Below, one piece after another: positions 33,247-41,104 of a stretch of 41,104 bases of DNA. Below the pieces are notes generated by a model. It did not search any database and was not told the origin of the DNA. It worked only from the letters and a program-made list of their open reading frames with translations. Numbering within the stretch: the stretch's first letter is position 1; each line of letters starts with the position of its first letter. Source of the DNA: Pseudomonadota bacterium (GTDB taxonomy: Bacteria; Pseudomonadota; Gammaproteobacteria; Xanthomonadales; Xanthomonadaceae); the NCBI GenBank assembly GCA_023388355.1, contig JAEWGI010000042.1, positions 1-41,104 on the forward strand, given 5' to 3'. The translations under genes and the position numbers were made by a program.

Positions 33247-34401
33247 ATGCTCACCCCCCCACCCCTCTCCCTCTACGTCCACCTCCCCTGGTGCGTGCGC
33301 AAGTGCCCGTACTGCGACTTCAACTCGCACGAGGCGCGCGGGGCGCTGCCGTTCGAGGGCTATGTCGATGCGCTGCTGGCCGATCTCGACCACGACCTGC
33401 CGCTGGCCTGGGGTCGCACCGTGCACAGCGTGTTTTTCGGCGGCGGCACGCCGAGCCTGTTCCCCGCCGCGTCGATCGACCGCTTCCTGCAGGGCGCCAG
33501 CGCACGGCTGCGCTTCGCGCCGGGGCTGGAGATCACGCTCGAGACCAATCCCGGCACCGCCGAGCACGGCCGTTTCGAGGACTACCGCGCGGCGGGGGTG
33601 AACCGGATCAGCTTCGGCATCCAGAGCTTCGACGACGGCTGCCTGCGGCGCCTGGGCCGGATCCACGACAGCGCCCAGGCCGACGCCGCGGTGAAGCTGG
33701 CCCAGGACGCCGGCTTCGACAACCTCAACCTGGACCTGATGTACGCCCTGCCCGGCCAGTCGTTGGCGATGGCGCTGCACGACGTCGAGCGCGCCGTGGC
33801 GCTGGCACCGGCGCACGTCTCGCACTACCAGCTGACCTTGGAACCCAATACCGTGTTCGCCGCGCGCCCGCCGCGGCACCTGCCCGACGAGGACCAGGCC
33901 TGGGACATGCAGGAAGCCTGCCAGGCGCTGCTGGCCGGGGCCGGCTACGCCCAGTACGAGGTCTCGGCCTATGCGCGCCCGGACCGGCAGTGCGCGCACA
34001 ACCTCAACTACTGGCGCTTTGGCGACTACCTCGGCATCGGCGCCGGTGCGCACGGCAAGCTCACCCTGGGCGCGGAGCAGCGGATCCTGCGCCGCTGGAA
34101 GCTCAAGCATCCCACCGCCTGGCTGGCGGCGGCCGGCACCGCGGCCGCGATCGGCGGCGACGAGGACATCACGCCGCAGCAGCGGCCGTTCGAGTTCATG
34201 CTCAACGCGCTGCGGCTGGTGGACGGCTTCAGCCTGTCCGCGTTCGAGGCGCGCTGCGGGCTGCCGGCTTCGGCGATCGACGGCCCGCTGGCCGAGGCGA
34301 GCGCCCGCGGCTGGCTGCGGCACGAGGGCGACCAGGTGGTTCCGACCGCGCTCGGCCGCCGCTTCGGCAATGACGCGATCGCGCTGTTCCTCGCCGACTG
34401 A
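33247..34401 (+). CDS. hemW: Radical SAM heme chaperone HemW
   Basis: A 384-residue radical SAM protein. The 4Fe-4S motif CVRKCPYC (Cys16, Cys20, Cys23) is preceded by SLYVHLPW; FFGGGTPSLF, ETNPGTAEH, NRISFGIQSF and the HemW-type HNLNYWRFGDYLGIGAGAHG follow. Members of this class bind heme and insert it into respiratory enzymes; they are often misnamed as coproporphyrinogen III oxidase (HemN). Length and Cys spacing fit HemW. Third gene of the rph-rdgB-hemW operon. Confidence 0.95.
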   Translation: MLTPPPLSLYVHLPWCVRKCPYCDFNSHEARGALPFEGYVDALLADLDHDLPLAWGRTVHSVFFGGGTPSLFPAASIDRFLQGASARLRFAPGLEITLETNPGTAEHGRFEDYRAAGVNRISFGIQSFDDGCLRRLGRIHDSAQADAAVKLAQDAGFDNLNLDLMYALPGQSLAMALHDVERAVALAPAHVSHYQLTLEPNTVFAARPPRHLPDEDQAWDMQEACQALLAGAGYAQYEVSAYARPDRQCAHNLNYWRFGDYLGIGAGAHGKLTLGAEQRILRRWKLKHPTAWLAAAGTAAAIGGDEDITPQQRPFEFMLNALRLVDGFSLSAFEARCGLPASAIDGPLAEASARGWLRHEGDQVVPTALGRRFGNDAIALFLAD

Positions 34402-34446
34402 GCCCGGCTCGACAGGCATTGGCCGCGGTGTGCCCGGCGTGTAACT

Positions 34447-36816
34447 ATGGGCCGACCCGTTCCACCAGCCCGCTTGATGCCCGCATCGCACTCGCCTGTC
34501 GAACCCGCGACCCCCCGGTCGCTTGCCGCCGCGGGCCTGCCTCCCCGCGTGCGCAAGGCGCTGGAGGCGGCGCTGTCGATGGTCACCGACGACATCGAGC
34601 CGCACCTGGGCGCGATGCTCAACGAGTTCGAGGAAGAGCTGTTCCGGCTCGCCGACCAGGCCCGCAGCCCCGGCAGCGAGTCGGGCTACATGCAGACCCT
34701 GCGCACCTTCCGGCTCAACCGCGCCGACCTGGTGCCGCGCTTCATCATCGAACTCGAGGCGCTGGTCGCCACGATCCGCACCCCGCCCTCCACCGCCGCC
34801 GGTGCCGACGGCGACTACGGCCAGCCGCCGCAGCCGGGCTTCGGCAAGCTCAGCCTGGTGGACGAGGCGGTGATGGACGAGGACACCGTGCTGCGCGAGA
34901 TCGCATCCCGCCAGGAGGCGCGCGCCAACCTCGCCCTGCACCTGCTGAGCCAGCGCTTCGGGGTGCTGGCCGCGGCGCCCGCCTTCGACACCGAACGCCT
35001 GCCGCTGGGGCCGCAGGCGCTGTGCCGGGCGATGCGCGGCGCCGCCCGTGCGCTGGACATCGAACACGATTCGCGGCTGCTGCTGTACCGGATCTTCGAC
35101 CGCCACGTGATGCAGTCGTACTGGCGCACGCTCGACCGGCTGGACGAACTGCTCGACCGCGAAGGCATCCTCACCGGCCTGACCTACGTGCCGGTGCGGA
35201 TCCGGCCCTCGGCCCAGCCGCGCGAACCGGCCGCCGCGGGCCCCGGCGACGGGACCGCCGATGCGGCGCCCCGCGGCACGGCTCCTGGCACCCGCGGCGG
35301 CAGCGGACCGGGCCGCGCGGTATTCCGCGCGACCGACCCGCAGCGGCCGCATACCGGGTGGATGGGCGAGCCGATCGAGGAGCTGGACGAGGACGAGCAG
35401 CGCGCGTCCGAGCAACTGCAGCACCTGCTCGACAGCCGCCGCGACCTGCTGGGCAAGCTGCGCCCCGGCCGCAAGGTCAAGCCGGGCGCGGTCATGGCCA
35501 CCGACGAGGTGTTCTCGACGCTCGGCCACCTGCAGGTCCAGCCGCTGTCGGTCGCCGGCGCGCCGCAGAGCCTGGCCGACGTCAAGCAGACCCTGCTGGC
35601 GCAGGCGCGCCAGCGCCGCGGCGCGCACGCCGAGCTCTCGCCGCGCGACAACGACACCTTCGAACTGCTCGGGATGCTGTTCAGCAACCTCGCCGAAGAG
35701 ATCCGCACCGACGCGCCGGCGGCCTCGCTGGTCAAGCGCCTGCAGGTACCGCTGCTGCGCGTGGCGCTCAAGGACAGCGGCTTCTTCGTGCGCAGCCGCC
35801 ACCCGGCGCGCCAGCTGCTCAACACCGTGGCCGAAAGCGCGGCCAAGTGGCTCGACGACGCCGACTTCGACCCGCAGTTCCTGCAGCCGCTGCAGCATGC
35901 GGTCAACAACGTTGTCGAGAAGTACCAGGGCGACCTGGAGGTGTTCACCGCCTCCAACGACCAGCTGCAGACCCACCTGCAGGCGCAGGTGCGCAAGGCC
36001 GAGCTGCTGGAGAAGCGCCACGCCGAGGCCGCGCGCGGCAAGGAGAAGCTGGAAGTCGCCAAACTGCGCGCGGCCGAGGTCATGACCGGGGTGATCGGCG
36101 ACCAGCGCCTGCCGCGCTTCACCCGCGCCCTGCTCAACCAGGCCTGGTCCGACGTGCTGACCCTGACCCTGCTGCGCCAGGGCGAGGAATCGGAGGCCTG
36201 GGCCAAGCAGCTGGAGGTCACCCGCCGCATCGTCGATTCCTGCAGCCGCGACGACGCTCCGCGCGATCCGGACCTGGTCGGCCACATCGAAGCCTCGCTG
36301 GCCCAGGTGGGCTACCACGACGAGGAGGCCGGCGTGATCGCGCAGCGGCTGACCAGCAGCCGCGCCGACGACGACGAGGACGATCCGGCTTCGCGCACCG
36401 AACTGGCGATGAAGCTCAAGGCGCGTACCCGCCTGGGCGAGGACAGCGAACGCGCCAGGCCGCAGCTGCCCCCGCGCACGCCGGAGGAACAGGCGCGCTA
36501 CGAGCAGATCAAGGTGCTGCCGTTCGGCACCTGGATCGAATTCGTGACCAACCAGCAGGGCGACGTGGTGCGCAGGCGCCTGTCGTGGTTCAGCCCGATC
36601 ACCGGTCGCGCGCTGTTCGTCAACCAGCGCGGGCAGCGCGCGGGCGAGCAGTCGCTCGACAGCGTGGCCCGGGCGCTCGCGGCGGGGCAGGCGCGGATCG
36701 TCACCGCCGGCCATGCGCGCCTGGTCGACCGGGCCTGGCAGGCGGCGATGCACGCCCTGCGCAGCTTCGCCGGCCTCGGCGACAGGGACGCCGAGGGCGA
36801 GGAGAAGCCGGCATGA
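34447..36816 (+). CDS. DUF1631 family protein
   Basis: A 789-residue, mostly helical soluble protein with no signal peptide or membrane segment. It matches DUF1631 (PF07793-type) proteins of gamma- and betaproteobacteria: an N-terminal stretch VRKALEAALSMVTDDIEPHLGAMLNEFEEELFRLADQ, a Pro/Gly-rich linker (~255-300), and a C-terminal part with FGTWIEFVTNQQGDVVRRRLSWFSPITGRALFVNQRGQ, which resembles the tail found in other cyclic-di-GMP-linked DUF1631 proteins. Function is unknown. An ATG ten codons later (34477) is an equally possible start; neither has a clear Shine-Dalgarno sequence. Its stop overlaps the start of the PilZ gene (ATGA). Confidence 0.85.
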   Translation: MGRPVPPARLMPASHSPVEPATPRSLAAAGLPPRVRKALEAALSMVTDDIEPHLGAMLNEFEEELFRLADQARSPGSESGYMQTLRTFRLNRADLVPRFIIELEALVATIRTPPSTAAGADGDYGQPPQPGFGKLSLVDEAVMDEDTVLREIASRQEARANLALHLLSQRFGVLAAAPAFDTERLPLGPQALCRAMRGAARALDIEHDSRLLLYRIFDRHVMQSYWRTLDRLDELLDREGILTGLTYVPVRIRPSAQPREPAAAGPGDGTADAAPRGTAPGTRGGSGPGRAVFRATDPQRPHTGWMGEPIEELDEDEQRASEQLQHLLDSRRDLLGKLRPGRKVKPGAVMATDEVFSTLGHLQVQPLSVAGAPQSLADVKQTLLAQARQRRGAHAELSPRDNDTFELLGMLFSNLAEEIRTDAPAASLVKRLQVPLLRVALKDSGFFVRSRHPARQLLNTVAESAAKWLDDADFDPQFLQPLQHAVNNVVEKYQGDLEVFTASNDQLQTHLQAQVRKAELLEKRHAEAARGKEKLEVAKLRAAEVMTGVIGDQRLPRFTRALLNQAWSDVLTLTLLRQGEESEAWAKQLEVTRRIVDSCSRDDAPRDPDLVGHIEASLAQVGYHDEEAGVIAQRLTSSRADDDEDDPASRTELAMKLKARTRLGEDSERARPQLPPRTPEEQARYEQIKVLPFGTWIEFVTNQQGDVVRRRLSWFSPITGRALFVNQRGQRAGEQSLDSVARALAAGQARIVTAGHARLVDRAWQAAMHALRSFAGLGDRDAEGEEKPA

Positions 36817-37160
36817 TGCACGAGTTCCGTCGCGCCAAGCGGCGCAAGGCGTCCGACACGATCCCGGTCACCGACGCGATGACCGGGCAGGTGATCGGCC
36901 GGATCGGCAACCTGTCCGAAACCGGGATGCTGCTGATGGCCAGCGAGCCGCTGACCGACGACGCCCTCTACCAGCTGCACTTCACCCTGCACGACGGCGC
37001 CGCCGGGCAGGCGGTGGACGTGGGCGCGCACCTGCTGTGGCGCGACCGCGCCAGCGCGCCGGCCCAGGAATGGGTCGGGCTGCGCTTCATCGCGGTGTCG
37101 GAAACCCAGGCGCGGCGCCTGCGCACCTGGATCGAGGCCCCGGGCAGCCACTACGAGTAG
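36813..37160 (+). CDS. PilZ domain protein
   Basis: A 115-residue single-domain PilZ protein. Both halves of the c-di-GMP binding signature are present: RRAKR (RxxxR) near residues 6-10 and NLSETG ([D/N]xSxxG) near residue 37, followed by the six-stranded barrel pattern (LLWRDRAS, WVGLRFIAVS). It can therefore be expected to bind c-di-GMP. The ATG at 36813 overlaps the DUF1631 stop codon; a second ATG follows at once at 36816. Translational coupling suggests the two proteins act together, with PilZ as the nucleotide-sensing partner (inference). Confidence 0.9.
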   Translation: MMHEFRRAKRRKASDTIPVTDAMTGQVIGRIGNLSETGMLLMASEPLTDDALYQLHFTLHDGAAGQAVDVGAHLLWRDRASAPAQEWVGLRFIAVSETQARRLRTWIEAPGSHYE

Positions 37161-37180
37161 CCGCGACGCTGCGCCTGTGT

Positions 37181-37219
37181 CCCTCCCCTCTCGCGCAGCG
37201 GGGGGAGGCCGGGAGGGGA
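37181..37219. repeat. Single CCTCCCC/GGGGAGG repeat arm
   Basis: CCTCCCC (37182-37188) pairs with GGGGAGG (37202-37208), followed by CCGGGAGGGG. It is the same family as 12293-12412 and 27134-27305, here as one arm only. The rest of the 221-bp gap before pepQ holds no gene. Confidence 0.5.
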
Positions 37220-37381
37220 GCGACCCCGGATCGCATCGCCATCCATCGCGCGCTTCGCGTCCGCCCATCACGACCCGCTACCCCGAACGGGCACGCGACC
37301 CCGCTCGCGGGGCAGGAGTCACGACATCGGTAAAGCGGCGATGGGTCAGAATGGGGACACCGCAACCAGTACACCCCCGCG

Positions 37382-38710
37382 ATGTCCACAGCCAGTTCCC
37401 CCTACGCCGACCATCTCGCCACCCTGCAGGCGCGCACCGCCACCGCGCTCGAGCGCGGCGGCTTCGACCACCTGGTGGTACCCGGCGGCACCCGCCACGT
37501 CCAGGTCTTCGACGACCGCGACTACCCGTATGCGGTCAATCCGCAGTTCAAGCACTGGCTGCCGCTGACCCGGCACCCGGGCAGCTGGCTGGTGGTCACG
37601 CCCGGCGCGCGTCCGCGCCTGGTCTACCTGCAGCCGCGCGACTACTGGCACGTGGTGCCGCAGGCGCCCGAAGGCGAGTGGGTGGAGCATTTCGACGTCG
37701 TGGTGATCCGCAGCGCCGAGGAAGCGCTCAAGCACCTGCCGCGCAACGCCCGGCGCTGCGCGATTCTGGGCGAGGCGCAGAGCGCGCTCGGCAAGTACGG
37801 CGCGTTCCGGCCGAACAATCCGCAGCCGGTGCTCGACTACCTGGACTACCACCGCGCATTCAAGACCCCGTACGAGATCGCCATGCTGCGCGAGGCGAAC
37901 CGACGCGGCGCGCGCGCGCATCGCGCGGCCGAGCGCGCGTTCCGCGCCGGCGCCAGCGAGTTCGGCATCCACCTGGCCTACTGCCAGGCCGCAGGCCAGG
38001 ACACGGACGAGCTGCCGTACTCGAACATCGTCGCGCTCAACGAGCACGGCGCCGTGCTGCACTACACCGAGTTCGACCGCCTGCCGCCGAAGCCGGTGCG
38101 CAGCTTCCTGCTCGACGCCGGCGCCAGCCATGCCGGCTACGCCAGCGACATCACCCGCACCCACGCCTACGACACCGCGGGCGAGTTCCAGGCCCTGATC
38201 GAGGCGGTCGACGCGGCCCAGCAGCGCATGTGCGATCAGGTGCGCGCCGGCACCGACTACCGCCAGCTCCACCTGGACGCCCACCTGGCCCTGGCCGGCA
38301 TCCTGTGCGATGCGGGCGTGGTCACGGTCGGGCCCGAGGAAGCGGTGGCGACCGGGGTGAGCAGCGCGTTCTTCCCGCACGGCATCGGCCATGGCCTGGG
38401 CCTGCAGGTGCACGACGTTGCCGGTTTTGCCGCATCCGACCGCGGCGGCACGATCGCCAGGCCCGACGGCCACCCCTACCTTCGTCTAACCCGCACCCTG
38501 GAACCCGGCTTCGTGGTGACCATCGAGCCGGGCATCTACTTCATCGACATGCTGCTCGAGGACCTGCGCGCGGCCGGGCGCGGGGCCAGCGTGGACTGGG
38601 CCCGGATCGAGGCGCTGCGCCCGTTTGGCGGCATCCGGATCGAGGACAACGTGGTGTGCACCGCGGACGGACCGGTCAACCTCACGCGGGAGGCGTTCGC
38701 GGCCGGCTGA
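37382..38710 (+). CDS. pepQ: Xaa-Pro dipeptidase (M24 family)
   Basis: A 442-residue cytoplasmic prolidase, which splits dipeptides with C-terminal proline and uses a dinuclear metal centre. All five metal ligands are visible in context: two Asp in LLDAGASHAGYASDITRTH, His in FFPHGIGHGLGLQVHD, Glu in TIEPGIYFI and Glu in IRIEDNVV. The N-terminal creatinase-like domain contains VFDDRDYPYAVNPQFKHWLP, as in E. coli PepQ (443 aa). A single gene, flanked by a repeat arm upstream and hppA 135 bp downstream. Confidence 0.94.
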   Translation: MSTASSPYADHLATLQARTATALERGGFDHLVVPGGTRHVQVFDDRDYPYAVNPQFKHWLPLTRHPGSWLVVTPGARPRLVYLQPRDYWHVVPQAPEGEWVEHFDVVVIRSAEEALKHLPRNARRCAILGEAQSALGKYGAFRPNNPQPVLDYLDYHRAFKTPYEIAMLREANRRGARAHRAAERAFRAGASEFGIHLAYCQAAGQDTDELPYSNIVALNEHGAVLHYTEFDRLPPKPVRSFLLDAGASHAGYASDITRTHAYDTAGEFQALIEAVDAAQQRMCDQVRAGTDYRQLHLDAHLALAGILCDAGVVTVGPEEAVATGVSSAFFPHGIGHGLGLQVHDVAGFAASDRGGTIARPDGHPYLRLTRTLEPGFVVTIEPGIYFIDMLLEDLRAAGRGASVDWARIEALRPFGGIRIEDNVVCTADGPVNLTREAFAAG

Positions 38711-38774
38711 CCGTCCGGCGACGCTCCGCGGCAGGCCCGCCGGGCCGCGCGCGGGGTGCGGGCAAGTCCCTGGA

Positions 38775-38803
38775 TTGGTCGGCCCGCCCGGCTGTGCCAT
38801 AGT
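38775..38803 (+). promoter_or_regulatory. Candidate extended -10 promoter of hppA
   Basis: TTGGTC (38775-38780) and CATAGT (38798-38803) are spaced by 17 bp, with TGC directly before the -10 (extended -10). The start would be near 38810, about 36 nt before the hppA ATG. The hexamers match consensus only moderately. Confidence 0.4.
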
Positions 38804-38845
38804 CGGCGGACAATTTTGGTCAGGTCCCATTCCGGGGGAGGATTC

Positions 38846-40876
<2,031 letters not shown>

Positions 40877-40901
40877 CGGAACCGGACCCGGGTCCGGAAA
40901 G

Positions 40902-40928
40902 GGGCGGCCACCGGCCGCCCTTTTCTTT
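40902..40928 (+). terminator. Rho-independent terminator after hppA
   Basis: An 8-bp stem GGGCGGCC/GGCCGCCC (40902-40909 with 40913-40920) with a 3-nt loop is followed by TTTTCTTT. It lies 25 bp after the hppA stop codon. Confidence 0.9.
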
Positions 40929-40992
40929 GGTTCTTCTCCCAACTGGGGGGAACGCTGAACGCAGCGGGGGGGCTAGTTGTGATGTTTCAAGA

Positions 40993-41065
40993 GGTTGTTC
41001 CCCTCTGACCGGAGGGAGATGCTGATGTCGCCAAACGCCAGCGTCCATCCGCGAGGGGAACAACC
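40993..41065 (+). promoter_or_regulatory. Inverted repeat covering the transposase ribosome-binding site
   Basis: GGTTGTTCCCCTC (40993-41005) and GAGGGGAACAACC (41053-41065) are perfect 13-bp inverted copies separated by 47 bp. The right arm contains the GAGGGG Shine-Dalgarno sequence and ends directly at the ATG (41066). In an RNA covering both arms the ribosome-binding site would be paired. Confidence 0.6.
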
Positions 41066-41104
41066 ATGCACAAGAATGCGCGCCTGACCCCGAAGGGTCG
41101 AGAG
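41066..41104 (+). CDS. IS481-family transposase, N-terminal fragment (runs off the window)
   Basis: The 13 codons present read MHKNARLTPKGRE. HKNARLTPxGRE is the characteristic start of IS481-type DDE transposases, just before their helix-turn-helix. GAGGGG precedes the ATG. The reading frame is open to the window end at 41104; intactness cannot be judged. Confidence 0.75.
   Translation, partial: MHKNARLTPKGRE

Larger units (their letters stand above)
40978..41104 (+). mobile_element. Left end of an IS481-family insertion sequence (cut by the window end)
   Basis: The transposase start at 41066 has the IS481 N-terminal signature. The IS481 family usually begins with TGT; a TGT at 40978-40980 is a plausible left end, but only one end is in the window and the terminal repeat cannot be confirmed. 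If right, insertion occurred ~50 bp after the hppA terminator. Confidence 0.5.

Noticed and set aside
33184..36753. Long minus-strand open frame (about 1190 codons) opposite hemW and the DUF1631 gene
   Set aside because: Low-complexity Arg/Ala/Val/Gly composition, no recognisable domain, and lies entirely over two real plus-strand genes.

Overview
This is a GC-rich chromosomal segment of a gammaproteobacterium, most likely a member of the Xanthomonadaceae (Lysobacteraceae; Lysobacter/Luteimonas-like). The reasons are the minor-pilin operon of xanthomonad type (fimT-pilV-pilW-pilX-pilY1-pilE), an Oar-like TonB-dependent receptor, a type B L31 protein, the gmk/rpoZ/spoT/recG order shared with gammaproteobacteria, and G-rich heptamer intergenic repeats of the kind enriched in Xanthomonas. 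Taxonomy is inferred from gene content only.

Layout. 1-3.3 kb: tRNA-Val(GAC) and uvrB on the minus strand, a lone GspH/FimT-type pseudopilin and tRNA-Asn(GTT) on the plus strand. 3.3-10.9 kb: a six-gene minus-strand operon for minor type IV pilins and the PilY1 tip adhesin, with ATGA stop/start overlaps between the first four genes. Divergent from it (11.0-12.1 kb) is a LytS/AlgZ(FimS)-type histidine kinase with no response regulator next to it. Its stop codon lies in the terminal inverted repeat of a nested MITE-like element (12.1-12.5 kb). 12.5-17.2 kb: ppnN (LOG-family nucleosidase) and a large TonB receptor. 17.5-19.8 kb: a coupled grxD-SDR-marC operon, and divergent from it a superoxide dismutase homologue with altered metal-ligand positions. 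20.0-23.4 kb: purE-purK, a Trm112-like protein, nadC and rpmE2. 23.5-31.8 kb (all minus): nucleoside hydrolase, recG, ridA, spoT, rpoZ, gmk, yicC. 31.9-40.9 kb (all plus): rph, rdgB, hemW, a DUF1631 protein coupled to a PilZ protein, pepQ and the membrane pyrophosphatase hppA. The window ends inside the start of an IS481-type insertion sequence.

Most of the window is core housekeeping: DNA repair (UvrB, RecG), nucleotide metabolism and clean-up (PurE/PurK, PpnN, RdgB, Gmk, NadC, nucleoside hydrolase), stringent response (SpoT, RpoZ), RNA processing (Rph, YicC), and Fe-S and heme handling (GrxD, HemW). The accessory layer is the pilus locus with its adjacent kinase and at least four families of small intergenic repeats. 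I found no clear new multi-gene defence or biosynthetic system. The strongest unusual signals are the SOD homologue with substituted ligands, the gmk start built from a G-quadruplex-type repeat, an inverted repeat that would cover the ribosome-binding site of the IS transposase, and the kinase without regulator beside the pilin operon.
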